This document shows, in pieces, positions 16,094 through 24,727 of a DNA stretch of 40,262 nt. This DNA comes from Alphaproteobacteria bacterium (GTDB taxonomy: Bacteria; Pseudomonadota; Alphaproteobacteria; UBA9655), in contig JACDGE010000014.1 in assembly GCA_013815465.1 (NCBI GenBank), forward strand, positions 1-40,262, read 5' to 3'. A program made the position numbers and the translations under genes. Below the pieces are notes generated by a model. It saw only the letters and a program-made list of their open reading frames with translations, searched no databases and had not been told where the DNA came from. Each line of letters starts with the position of its first letter. Within the stretch, counting starts at the first letter, position 1.

Positions 16094-17000
16094 ACCCGTG
16101 ATGGTCGAGGAAGTATTGGAAACTTTAGCCCTCCGTGATCAAGAAACCTATATTGACGCGACCTTTGGAACAGGGGGGTATTCGGCAGCCATCCTGGAAA
16201 ACGAAAACTGTTTTGTAGTGGCCCTTGATCGTGATCCAGAAGCCGCCCTTCGCGCTGAATCCTTTAAAAAAAAGTACAACAATCGCTTCTCATTTTACGA
16301 GGGGCGTTTTGGAGATATGGAAAAGCTTGTTCCTTCCATAGGATACGATGGAATTGTCTTTGATGTGGGCGTCTCCTCCCCACAACTCGATGAATCTTCA
16401 CGGGGTTTTTCCTTTAGAATGGAAGGCCCTTTAGATATGCGCATGGAAAAAAAAGGGTTGAGTGCTGCGGATGTGGTGAATGGTTTCGAGGAAAAGGAAA
16501 TTGCGCGTATTATATGGGTTTATGGAGAAGAGCGAAGGTCGCGCGCGATTGCTCGAGCCATTGTTGCCCAACGAAAAGAACACCCTTTTGAAACTACAAC
16601 CCAACTTGCAGCACTCGTAAGGCCGATTGTCGGGGTAGAACGACCGGGCTTTGATCCAGCCACACGAACATTTCAAGCCCTTCGTCTTTACGTTAATGAT
16701 GAGCTAGGTGAATTGGAAAGAGGCCTCGAAGCTTCTGAAAAACTTTTGAAAACAGGGGGACGACTCGTGGTTGTGTGCTTTCATTCTCTAGAGGATCGCA
16801 TTGTCAAAACTTTCTTAAAGAAAAAAAGTGGAGGCCTTGCAAATCCTTCGCGCTATCTTCCAGAAGCACCTCCTTTAGTCCCCACATTCCAGCTCAAGAA
16901 TCGCAAAGCCTTGTCGCCCGGGGACGCAGAAATAAAGTCCAATCCTCGCGCTCGGTCCGCCCATTTGCGGTCCGCCATTCGCATGGAAGGAAAGTCATAA
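16086..17000 (+). CDS. rsmH: 16S rRNA (cytosine(1402)-N(4))-methyltransferase
   Basis: A 304-residue SAM-dependent enzyme (MraW) that methylates C1402 in the ribosomal P site. It has the N-terminus HKPVMVEEVLETL, the SAM motif DATFGTGGYS (24-33), GVSSPQLDESSRGFSF, and the C-terminal FHSLEDRIVKTFLKKK and NPRARSAHLRSA. Length is normal. It overlaps mraZ and abuts ftsL with no gap (stop at 17000, next ATG at 17001), the classic dcw order. Confidence 0.97.
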   Translation: MHKPVMVEEVLETLALRDQETYIDATFGTGGYSAAILENENCFVVALDRDPEAALRAESFKKKYNNRFSFYEGRFGDMEKLVPSIGYDGIVFDVGVSSPQLDESSRGFSFRMEGPLDMRMEKKGLSAADVVNGFEEKEIARIIWVYGEERRSRAIARAIVAQRKEHPFETTTQLAALVRPIVGVERPGFDPATRTFQALRLYVNDELGELERGLEASEKLLKTGGRLVVVCFHSLEDRIVKTFLKKKSGGLANPSRYLPEAPPLVPTFQLKNRKALSPGDAEIKSNPRARSAHLRSAIRMEGKS

Positions 17001-17333
17001 ATGCAACGATCAAATTCAATCTTCTTTCTCTTAGCCTTGATCGGGGGGTTTATTCTTTTTAAGGTAAAATACGAAGTGGTAGAAATTGAAAAGAATTTAG
17101 CTCAAACAGAAAAGCAAATTTCTCTTGAAAAAGAAATGATACATGTTTTAAATGCGGAGTGGAGTCACTTAAATGAGCCCCAACGTTTACAAAAATTAGC
17201 AGAAAAGTACTTGGATATTGTGCCTATGAAGACAGAACAGATTGCCGCGGGGATGAGTGATTTTAAAAGTGACGAAAATTTCCAGAATTTCCTTCCTCAG
17301 CCTCATTTAGCCGCCATGAGAAGCACAGAATGA
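17001..17333 (+). CDS. ftsL: Cell division protein FtsL
   Basis: A 110-residue bitopic membrane protein assigned by size, topology and place between rsmH and ftsI. A transmembrane helix (about 7-22) follows a short N-terminus, then a coiled coil (about 24-58) with IEKNLAQTEKQISLEKEMIHVLNAEWSHL. The following segment LNEPQRLQKLAEKYLDIVP is typical of alphaproteobacterial FtsL. It pairs with FtsB/FtsQ to activate FtsWI at the septum. Its TGA overlaps the ftsI ATG. Confidence 0.88.
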   Translation: MQRSNSIFFLLALIGGFILFKVKYEVVEIEKNLAQTEKQISLEKEMIHVLNAEWSHLNEPQRLQKLAEKYLDIVPMKTEQIAAGMSDFKSDENFQNFLPQPHLAAMRSTE

Positions 17334-19051
17334 GCCAACGGAAGATTTATGTTCCCCAAGGTTTTCAGAGCGCCAAATGGCAAGAGACAAAATCTTTGCG
17401 TCAAACACTTGATAGGGCGCGAAGCCGGCTTTTAGTAGTATGTTGTACGCTTATTCTTGCCTTTATTGTTATAGTAGGCCGTCTTGTTGATGTGAGCCTC
17501 TTAAGAAGAGCGGGACATGGAAATTTCGCCCATAAAGGTTCTCTTCGGGGCACGCATTTCCGAGCCGATATTATCGACCGTAACGGAGACCTTTTAGCAA
17601 CAAGTCTCAAAACATCTTCTCTTTATGCCAATGCACGGGTTGTGCTGGATCCTACAGACGCCGCTGACAAACTGGTTGAAGTCTTGCCGGAACTCAACCG
17701 TAAGGACGTTCTTCATCGTTTAAAATCAGGAAAAGGATTCGTGTGGCTTGCACGACATTTAACGCCCCAAAAACAAGCAGAAATTATTTGTTTGGGAATC
17801 CCAGGAATTTATTTCCAACAAGATGAACGGCGCGTATACCCTCACGGAGAGCTCTTTTCCCATGTGTTGGGGTACACAAATATTGATAATCAGGGGCTTA
17901 GCGGAATTGAACGAAAATTTAATGACCAATTGTTAGCTACAGGGCGGCCCATACAGTTAAGCTTAGACACTCGGGCTCAGCATGTCCTCAGGGATGAGTT
18001 GTTAGCGGGCATCGAAAAGTTTAATGCCCAAGGAGGCGCCGGCCTGATCATGAATGTTAAAACGGGTGAAATCATAGCTATGGTTTCTCTGCCGGATTTT
18101 GACCCTAATCAGGTGGGAAAAATGGGAGCTCAAGCCGTCGCCTTCTTTAATAAAATAACACTTGGCACCTATGAAATGGGATCCAGCCTTAAAATTCTTA
18201 ATACAGCTCTTTACTTAGAGAGTGGGGTTGGTAGCGTTTTTACAAAATTTGATGTGTCGATGCCTTTACGCATTGGACGTTTTAAAGTTCCAGATTTCCA
18301 TCATATTGGTTATCCTATTACTGTTGCAGAAGTTTTCACGGAATCTTCTAATATCGGATCCGGAAAAATGGCCATGCAAATGGGATCAACACTTCAAAGA
18401 GCATTTTTTAAGAAAATTGGATTTTTTTCCACTCCTACCCTAGAAATCCCTGAGTTAGGAGCCCCTCTATATCCAAAAAAATGGACTGACGCTACAACCA
18501 TTACAGCAGCTTATGGCTATGGTATTTCCGTAAGCCCCTTACAGCTTGTCACCTCCGTTGGAGGTGTTATAAATAAGGGTATTATGCAAAAGCCAACACT
18601 TTTAAAAATGCACCCATCAAAAGTGAGGCCCGGATCTCGCATTGTTTCTGAAGAAACATCAGAAATTATGCGTAAACTAATGTATATGGTGGTAGCTCAA
18701 GGTACGGGTAAAAAAGCGCAGGTTAAAGGATACGAAGTGGGTGGAAAAACAGGAACAGCTAATACCCTTGAGGGACGTTCTTATAAAAAGGGCAGCAACA
18801 TGACATCTATGGTATGCGCATTTCCGATGAGAGATCCTCAATACATTGTCTTGATCATGGTTGATCGGCCTCAAGCTATCAAGGGAACATATGGATTTAA
18901 TGCAGCAGGATGGAATGCAGCACCCATTGCAGGGAAAGTTATGAGCCGTGTCGCACCTCTTCTTCAGGTCGCACCTTCCATGAATCAAAACACTCCTGAC
19001 GATGATCCCTTTATGATCCCTGCAAGCGCACCACAGCATCGGGAGCATTAA
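17330..19051 (+). CDS. ftsI: Septal peptidoglycan transpeptidase FtsI (PBP3)
   Basis: A 573-residue class B penicillin-binding protein that cross-links septal peptidoglycan. It has one membrane anchor (about 32-54), a pedestal domain (with RADIIDRNGDLLATS at 78-92) and a transpeptidase domain. All three active-site motifs are present: SSLK (Ser285 nucleophile to Lys288), SSN (339-341) and KTG (473-475). It starts on the ftsL stop as ATGA and ends 2 bases before murE. It works with FtsW, coded later in the same cluster. Length is standard. Confidence 0.96.
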   Translation: MSQRKIYVPQGFQSAKWQETKSLRQTLDRARSRLLVVCCTLILAFIVIVGRLVDVSLLRRAGHGNFAHKGSLRGTHFRADIIDRNGDLLATSLKTSSLYANARVVLDPTDAADKLVEVLPELNRKDVLHRLKSGKGFVWLARHLTPQKQAEIICLGIPGIYFQQDERRVYPHGELFSHVLGYTNIDNQGLSGIERKFNDQLLATGRPIQLSLDTRAQHVLRDELLAGIEKFNAQGGAGLIMNVKTGEIIAMVSLPDFDPNQVGKMGAQAVAFFNKITLGTYEMGSSLKILNTALYLESGVGSVFTKFDVSMPLRIGRFKVPDFHHIGYPITVAEVFTESSNIGSGKMAMQMGSTLQRAFFKKIGFFSTPTLEIPELGAPLYPKKWTDATTITAAYGYGISVSPLQLVTSVGGVINKGIMQKPTLLKMHPSKVRPGSRIVSEETSEIMRKLMYMVVAQGTGKKAQVKGYEVGGKTGTANTLEGRSYKKGSNMTSMVCAFPMRDPQYIVLIMVDRPQAIKGTYGFNAAGWNAAPIAGKVMSRVAPLLQVAPSMNQNTPDDDPFMIPASAPQHREH

Positions 19052-19053
19052 TT

Positions 19054-20517
19054 ATGGATCTTACGTCTTTCATTACAAATGGAACATTGACATTCTTAAG
19101 CGGCGAATTAACTTTTCCTACATCTCTTTCTATGAATTCAAAAACCGTAAAGGAGGGTGACATTTTTGTTGCTATTCCTGGAAGCCAGCATGATGGCATC
19201 ATTTTTATCGGAGAAGCTTTGGAGCGTGGCGCCAATTCTATAGTGACGCAAGGAATGGATGCAAAAAAACTAATCCGCTTACAAGAGCAATATCCTGAGG
19301 TCGCTTTTTTTGAAACACATAACGCGCGTAAAACCCTTAGCCTTTTAGCTGCTGCTTTTTATCCTCTCCAACCAGACAATAGTGTTGCTGTGACGGGTAC
19401 CAATGGGAAAACCTCGGTCGTTTCTTTTATTCGTCAGATTTGGGCCCATTTAGGTTTCCCTGCTGCCAGTTTGGGAACCTTGGGCCTTGTTGTCGCCAAT
19501 AAACCTAATGTCCCTTTCCGTGAAATGGGGGATACGAATACACCTAACGCCATAGCGCTTCATGAAATTCTTCAAAACTTAAAAGAAGAGCACATTGAGC
19601 ATGTGGCTTTTGAGGCTTCAAGCCATGGACTTCATCAGCATCGCTTAGATTCAGTGAAGCTCAAAGCGGCCGTCTTTACGAATTTATCGAATGACCATCT
19701 AGATTATCATGAGACATTAGAATCCTATTTTGAGGCCAAGGCCCGTCTTTTTAAAGAATTAATACCTAAACACGGATACGCAATTTTAAACGCAGATATT
19801 GCTGAATATGAGACACTTTATTCTCTTTGTCGAAAACGTAAGCTTCAAACAATTACTTTCGGAAAAGCCGGCAAAACCATTCGATTAATTTCAATTACCC
19901 CTGGAGAAGGTGCGCAGGATATTCACCTATCTGTGGAAGGCAAATCCTATGAATTGACCTTACCTTTCGTTGGTCAATTTCAAGTCTATAATGTGATGGC
20001 AGCCTTAGGAGCCGTCATGGCTTGTGGAGGAAATCAGGAACAAGCTGTACAGGCGTGCACATATTTGAAGAGCGTCCCTGGAAGGCTTGAACAAGTGGTT
20101 CCCCGTGTGTACGTGGATTTTGCCCATACGCCAGATGCCCTTTTCACGGCCTTAAAGGCGCTACGGCCGCACACAAAAGGAAAACTTTGGGTTGTTTTTG
20201 GATGTGGAGGGAATCGAGATACCTCTAAAAGACCTATGATGGGGGAGATTGCAGATAGGCTGGCAGATGAAATTATTATTACAGATGATAATCCTCGTCA
20301 TGAAGATCCTGCAAAAATTCGACAAGAAATCCTTGCAAAATGTTCACGAGCAAGCGAAGGTTCTTCACGACATCACGCCATCCAAACAGCGGTTGAGGGA
20401 ATGGACTTGGATGATGTGGTGTTGATTGCAGGCAAAGGCCCCGAAAATTACCAAATTGTAGGGGATCTAGCCGTTCCCTTTAATGATAGTGAAGAAATTA
20501 GGAAGTACGTGAGATGA
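19054..20517 (+). CDS. murE: UDP-MurNAc-L-Ala-D-Glu:meso-diaminopimelate ligase
   Basis: A 487-residue cytoplasmic Mur ligase adding the third amino acid of the stem peptide. It has the ATP loop VTGTNGKTS (113-121), the carbamylated-lysine site in YFEAKARLF (Lys229) and the C-terminal DNPR motif (412-415), which selects meso-diaminopimelate over lysine. The stop TGA at 20515-20517 overlaps an ATG at 20514 that belongs to an inserted 62-codon ORF, not to murF, whose start has been pushed 185 bases downstream. Confidence 0.97.
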   Translation: MDLTSFITNGTLTFLSGELTFPTSLSMNSKTVKEGDIFVAIPGSQHDGIIFIGEALERGANSIVTQGMDAKKLIRLQEQYPEVAFFETHNARKTLSLLAAAFYPLQPDNSVAVTGTNGKTSVVSFIRQIWAHLGFPAASLGTLGLVVANKPNVPFREMGDTNTPNAIALHEILQNLKEEHIEHVAFEASSHGLHQHRLDSVKLKAAVFTNLSNDHLDYHETLESYFEAKARLFKELIPKHGYAILNADIAEYETLYSLCRKRKLQTITFGKAGKTIRLISITPGEGAQDIHLSVEGKSYELTLPFVGQFQVYNVMAALGAVMACGGNQEQAVQACTYLKSVPGRLEQVVPRVYVDFAHTPDALFTALKALRPHTKGKLWVVFGCGGNRDTSKRPMMGEIADRLADEIIITDDNPRHEDPAKIRQEILAKCSRASEGSSRHHAIQTAVEGMDLDDVVLIAGKGPENYQIVGDLAVPFNDSEEIRKYVR

Positions 20518-20528
20518 ATATAACTTTT

Positions 20529-20662
20529 AGGTCCCCGATCAAGCGCAGGGTGACAGCCTCAGGGTTTTTCGTCTCTATAACAACCAACTCATCCCTACAC
20601 AGCGTTTTTTTCCATAGAACCTCAACAATCCCCACTACCACCCCTGGCTTGATCGGGGATCT
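20529..20662. repeat. Palindromic element inserted between murE and murF, containing a bridging ORF
   Basis: Arms TCCCCGATCAAGC (20532-20544) and GCTTGATCGGGGA (20647-20659) form a perfect 13-base inverted repeat, 15 of 16 if extended to 20529 and 20662. The inner flanks are also loosely complementary. A 62-codon ORF (20514-20702) runs through the whole insert. Its ATGA overlaps the murE stop, and its own TGA overlaps the murF ATG in another ATGA. The ancestral junction was probably one ATGA, as elsewhere in this cluster. The peptide has no recognisable fold. Confidence 0.7.
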
Positions 20663-20698
20663 AAAAAAATCTTTAATTATATCAATGGCAGCAGCGGA

Positions 20699-22072
20699 AT
20701 GACAGTTCTGTGGGAGTCAAATAAAGTTGATGGAATTGTAGAGGGTACGTCCTCTGAGTCGTGGACATGCTCGGGCATTTCTATTGATTCTCGGAGCATG
20801 GAAAAAGGCGATCTCTTTGTGGCCCTCACGGGGGAAAATGGAGATGGACACGCTTTTCTTCAAAATGCGGCAAATAAAGGCGCCAGAGCTGCTCTCATTT
20901 CGCAAAATATTGAGTCCCCTCCCCTCCCAACCATACGGGTTCCTGACACATTAAAGGCTTTGGAAAAGCTAGGCATTGCAGCACGAGAGAGGTCCCATGC
21001 TTACCGTATAGCTGTAACAGGAAGCGTAGGAAAAACAAGCACAAAAGATGCTTTAAAGACGATCTTTAAGGAGCAGGGATTAACCCACGGAAGTGTTTCC
21101 AGTTATAATAACCAGTGGGGCGTGCCCCTAACCCTTTCGCGCATGCCGCAAGACACGCAATTTGCTATTTTTGAAGTAGGAATGAATCACCCAGGTGAGA
21201 TTCGTCCGTTAACCCAGATGATTAAACCGGAGATTGTGATTATTACCTCCATCGAGGAAGCACATACTGAATTTTTTGACTCTATAGAGGACATTGCGCG
21301 TGCTAAAGCTGAAATTTTTGAAGGCATGGCTGAAAGAGATATCGTCATTTTAAATCGAGACAATCCCTATTTTGATCTGTTATCTAAACTTGCTCGTGAG
21401 CATGATCTGAGAATTTGGGGATTTGGACAAACAGAAGGAGCGGATTGCCGCCTTCTCTCATGGGAAAGAGTTGGAGATAAAAGTAGGGTATGTGCAGATG
21501 TTGGGGGAAAACAATTTTCTTATGTTCTTCCCCTTCCAGGGCTGCATTGGGTTCTGAATAGCCTTGCCATTGTGAGCGCAGCCTATTTAGCAGATGCTCA
21601 TATGGAAAAAGTCATCACAAGTCTTGCTTTGATAGAGGCCCCGGAGGGTCGAGGAAGGCGTTATACCGGTTCCTTTACCATCCTTGATGAAAGCTACAAT
21701 GCTAATCCAGCCTCTATGCGCGCAGCGCTTGCGGTGTTGGGACAAAGTGGCAGAGGCCGCAAAATCGCCGTCCTTGGAGATATGCGGGAAATGGGAGATC
21801 GAGCACGTGCCCATCATGAAGATCTATCTGAGATTCTTGTGGAAAATGGAATTGATATGGTCTTTTGTTGTGGCCCCCTTATGGCCCATTTATATGAGCG
21901 CCTTCCCCACTCTATGAAAGGGGGCTATGCTCCAACCTCTCTAGAGCTCCTTCCGCTTGTTCTTAAGGAGGTGCAACCAGGAGACACCCTTAGTATAAAA
22001 GCGTCCTTAGGAACGCGGGCAAAGCCCATTGTCGAGGCCCTCTTGGATCTGCAGAGGGAGAGGATTTCTTAA
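20699..22072 (+). CDS. murF: UDP-MurNAc-tripeptide:D-Ala-D-Ala ligase
   Basis: A 457-residue cytoplasmic ligase that completes the pentapeptide by adding D-alanyl-D-alanine. It has the N-terminal substrate domain (ISIDSRSMEKGDLFVAL), the ATP loop VTGSVGKTSTKD (106-117), the central motif ILDESYNANPASMRAAL and the C-terminal GDMREMGD. The ATG at 20699 overlaps the stop of the small ORF in the upstream palindromic insert, and there is no good independent ribosome binding site. Expression may therefore depend on coupling through that ORF. It is followed 3 bases later by mraY. Confidence 0.96.
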   Translation: MTVLWESNKVDGIVEGTSSESWTCSGISIDSRSMEKGDLFVALTGENGDGHAFLQNAANKGARAALISQNIESPPLPTIRVPDTLKALEKLGIAARERSHAYRIAVTGSVGKTSTKDALKTIFKEQGLTHGSVSSYNNQWGVPLTLSRMPQDTQFAIFEVGMNHPGEIRPLTQMIKPEIVIITSIEEAHTEFFDSIEDIARAKAEIFEGMAERDIVILNRDNPYFDLLSKLAREHDLRIWGFGQTEGADCRLLSWERVGDKSRVCADVGGKQFSYVLPLPGLHWVLNSLAIVSAAYLADAHMEKVITSLALIEAPEGRGRRYTGSFTILDESYNANPASMRAALAVLGQSGRGRKIAVLGDMREMGDRARAHHEDLSEILVENGIDMVFCCGPLMAHLYERLPHSMKGGYAPTSLELLPLVLKEVQPGDTLSIKASLGTRAKPIVEALLDLQRERIS

Positions 22073-22075
22073 TTT

Positions 22076-23164
22076 ATGTTTTATTATTTTTACACTCTTT
22101 GGGGCCATGACAGCGTTTTTTTCAACCTCTTTCGTTACATTACCTTTCGAACCACAGGGGCACTTCTAACGGCCCTTTTAATTAGTCTATTGTGTGGCCC
22201 TCTTTTCATAAAGTGGCTAAAAAAGAAGCAATATCACCAACCCATTCGGGAGGATGGACCCGCCTCTCACCTTTTAACCAAGCAAGGGACGCCAACAATG
22301 GGCGGTAGCCTTATTTTGCTTGCACTCTCCATCAGTACCCTTTTGTGGTCCAATCTGACTGATCCTTATGTATGGATTGTACTTGTGGTCACTTTGGGTT
22401 TTGGATGCATTGGCGCTACCGATGATTATTTGAAATTGACACAAAGAAACTCAAAAGGACTCTCGGGAAGAAAAAAACTTTTCCTCCAGATTGTTATAAG
22501 CGCTATTGCAACCTATAGCGTTACCTTCCTGGCCGATCCCCAGCTTGCAACGAGTACATCGATTCCTTTCTTTAAGAATGTGCTTATTAACCTTGGGGTT
22601 TTTTATATCCCTTTCGGGATTTTTGTTGTAGTGGGCGCATCTAATGCAGTCAATCTAACGGATGGTCTTGATGGCCTCGCCATCGGTCCTGTCATGATTG
22701 TATCCGCTTGTTTTGTTTTAATTTCATATCTCGTTGGTAACCACGTTTTTGCGAACTATCTTCAAATTGCTTTTGTGCCGGGCACGGGTGAGCTTGCCAT
22801 TTTTTGTGGGGCCTTAATTGGAGCGGGTCTTGGTTTTTTATGGTACAATGCGCCTCCCGCCATGGTCATCATGGGGGATACGGGGTCTCTAGCAGCCGGC
22901 GGCGCCCTAGGCATGGTTGCTGTTATCACGAAGCATGAGTTTGTTCTTTCTATTGTGGGAGGCCTTTTTGTCATAGAAGCTATTTCCGTTATTCTTCAGG
23001 TCGGTTATTTTAAGCTTTCAAAGGGAAAACGCATCTTCCTCATGGCCCCTATCCACCATCATTTTGAAAAAAAGGGGTGGTCTGAGCCCACCATTGTTTT
23101 CCGTTTTTGGATCATTTCGATAATATTGGCCCTTATTGGCCTATCCACTCTCAAATTACGTTAA
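22076..23164 (+). CDS. mraY: Phospho-N-acetylmuramoyl-pentapeptide transferase (MraY)
   Basis: A 362-residue integral membrane enzyme that moves phospho-MurNAc-pentapeptide onto undecaprenyl phosphate to form lipid I. About ten transmembrane helices are visible. Family motifs include [13 protein letters not shown] (65-77), GATDDYLK with Asp116/Asp117, [12 protein letters not shown] (190-201) and the histidine loop [12 protein letters not shown]. Length is standard. It lies directly after murF and 4 bases before the murD start. Confidence 0.97.
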   Translation: MFYYFYTLWGHDSVFFNLFRYITFRTTGALLTALLISLLCGPLFIKWLKKKQYHQPIREDGPASHLLTKQGTPTMGGSLILLALSISTLLWSNLTDPYVWIVLVVTLGFGCIGATDDYLKLTQRNSKGLSGRKKLFLQIVISAIATYSVTFLADPQLATSTSIPFFKNVLINLGVFYIPFGIFVVVGASNAVNLTDGLDGLAIGPVMIVSACFVLISYLVGNHVFANYLQIAFVPGTGELAIFCGALIGAGLGFLWYNAPPAMVIMGDTGSLAAGGALGMVAVITKHEFVLSIVGGLFVIEAISVILQVGYFKLSKGKRIFLMAPIHHHFEKKGWSEPTIVFRFWIISIILALIGLSTLKLR

Positions 23165-23168
23165 GAAG

Positions 23169-24551
23169 ATGATAACCCCTTCTCCCTTTAAAGATCAAAA
23201 AATTTTCGTTCTAGGGCTGGGGAGGTCCGGCCGATCGGTTTCTCAAAGTTTACTCAAAGCAGGGGCCCATGTTCTGGCCTGGGACGATCAAGATGAGGCT
23301 CGAAAGGTTGCCACCGAACAGGGAATTTCTCTTGCTAATCTTAATGTTTTGGAATGGAAGGACATCGATCACCTGGTTTTAAGCCCTGGGATTCCCCATC
23401 GTTATCCTGCCCCTCACCCCCTCGTCACAGAAGCACTGAGGGTAGGGTTACAGCCTATCAGTGATCTTGAGATTCTATATCATACTCAACCCCTTGCCCG
23501 TTACATAGGAATTACGGGGAGTAATGGGAAATCCACCACAACCGCTATCATTGGACATATTCTTAAAAACAGCGGAAAACGTGTGGAAGTCGGCGGAAAT
23601 ATTGGTATTCCTGCAATGGACTTGAATCCTTTAGGAAAGGATGACACTTATGTGTTAGAGCTTTCATCCTACCAACTTGAGATATCCCCTACCCTTCATT
23701 GCAATATAAATATTCTCTTAAACATCACGCCCGATCATTTGGATCGACACGGAGGGATGGACGGGTATATTGAAGCAAAAAAATTAATTTATAAAAATGC
23801 AACCTCCCACGATATACTCGTTATTAATGTGGATGATGAACATTGTTTGAAGATCTATGAAGCCTTAAGGGCTTCGGATAAGACCCGTCTTCTTCCCATT
23901 TCAGTAAATACGATTTTATCTGAAGGTATTTATGTGAACGACGGCATTCTCTATGAAAACGCGTCTCCTGTTTTAGATTTAAAACAATTTGAGCGTCTAA
24001 AAGGAGAACATAATTGGCAAAATATAGCTGCCTCCTATGGAGCTCTCCGCTCAATGGGTTTGGAGTCTGGTGCCATTTCCGAGGGTATTTCTTCTTTTCC
24101 CGGCCTTGCTCATCGTCAGCAAGTCGTGGCCCATCACAAAAATGTGCTGTTCGTTAACGATAGCAAGGCCACGAATGCGGAAGCCGTTGCAAAAGTCTTG
24201 GCTACCTATCAAGGGGTTCCCCTTTATTGGCTTTTGGGCGGCCGGCCAAAAGAAGGGGGGATTTCAGCTCTGATGCCTTACTTTTCAAGCATTAAGCATG
24301 CCTTTTTATTTGGAGAAGCCACACCAATGTTTGCCTCTACTTTGGATGGAGAAGTTTCCTACACGCTATGTAATACGGTGAAAGAGGCCGTGAAGAAGGC
24401 TTCATCTTTAGCGTTCAATGATCAAGCAGAAAGGGTTATTGTTCTTTTAGCGCCTGCGTGTGCAAGCTTTGATCAGTTCACGGATTTCGAAGCCCGCGGA
24501 GAAGCTTTTTGTGAAGCGGTTAGGGAAGTAATTGGAGAGAAAGGTGATTAA
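23169..24551 (+). CDS. murD: UDP-MurNAc-L-alanine:D-glutamate ligase
   Basis: A 460-residue cytoplasmic Mur ligase adding D-glutamate. I start at the ATG at 23169, 4 bases after the mraY stop; a longer open frame upstream only overlaps mraY. Motifs: the N-terminal nucleotide fold VLGLGRSGRSV (14-24), the ATP loop GSNGKST (117-123), LELSSYQLE, NITPDHLDRH and NDSKATNAEA. The stop TAA is followed at once by an ATG (24552) that opens another 62-codon ORF in an inserted repeat rather than ftsW. Confidence 0.96.
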   Translation: MITPSPFKDQKIFVLGLGRSGRSVSQSLLKAGAHVLAWDDQDEARKVATEQGISLANLNVLEWKDIDHLVLSPGIPHRYPAPHPLVTEALRVGLQPISDLEILYHTQPLARYIGITGSNGKSTTTAIIGHILKNSGKRVEVGGNIGIPAMDLNPLGKDDTYVLELSSYQLEISPTLHCNINILLNITPDHLDRHGGMDGYIEAKKLIYKNATSHDILVINVDDEHCLKIYEALRASDKTRLLPISVNTILSEGIYVNDGILYENASPVLDLKQFERLKGEHNWQNIAASYGALRSMGLESGAISEGISSFPGLAHRQQVVAHHKNVLFVNDSKATNAEAVAKVLATYQGVPLYWLLGGRPKEGGISALMPYFSSIKHAFLFGEATPMFASTLDGEVSYTLCNTVKEAVKKASSLAFNDQAERVIVLLAPACASFDQFTDFEARGEAFCEAVREVIGEKGD

Positions 24552-24579
24552 ATGCGCATAAAAGTATTGCAAAATCCCC

Positions 24580-24700
24580 CCAAGCGTCATCCCCGCAAAG
24601 GCGGGGGCCCAGGAAATTTTTATACCAAAGCTCTTGGGTCCCGAACGTTAAGAAAACCTAAGCTAACGCTAAGGTTTTCTCAATCGCGGGATAACGGTAT
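24580..24700. repeat. Compound palindromic element between murD and ftsW, containing a bridging ORF
   Basis: The left end carries CGTCATCCCCGCAAAGGCGGGG, a hairpin-forming motif common in alphaproteobacterial repeats, and the right end carries GCGGGATAACG, roughly complementary to it. In the middle GAAAACCTAAGC (24652-24663) and GCTAAGGTTTTC (24668-24679) form an 11-pair hairpin with one A-A mismatch and a TAAC loop. A 62-codon ORF (24552-24740) starts right after the murD TAA, reads through the element and stops inside ftsW. The hairpin core resembles the element at 3474-3538, so the two may be related. Confidence 0.65.
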
Positions 24701-24727
24701 TTGGTTAGCCCCTTTGGAAGCCTATTC

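Noticed and set aside
23136-23168. Upstream extension of murD
   Set aside because: It overlaps the end of mraY without an ATG; the ATG at 23169 gives the conserved MurD start.
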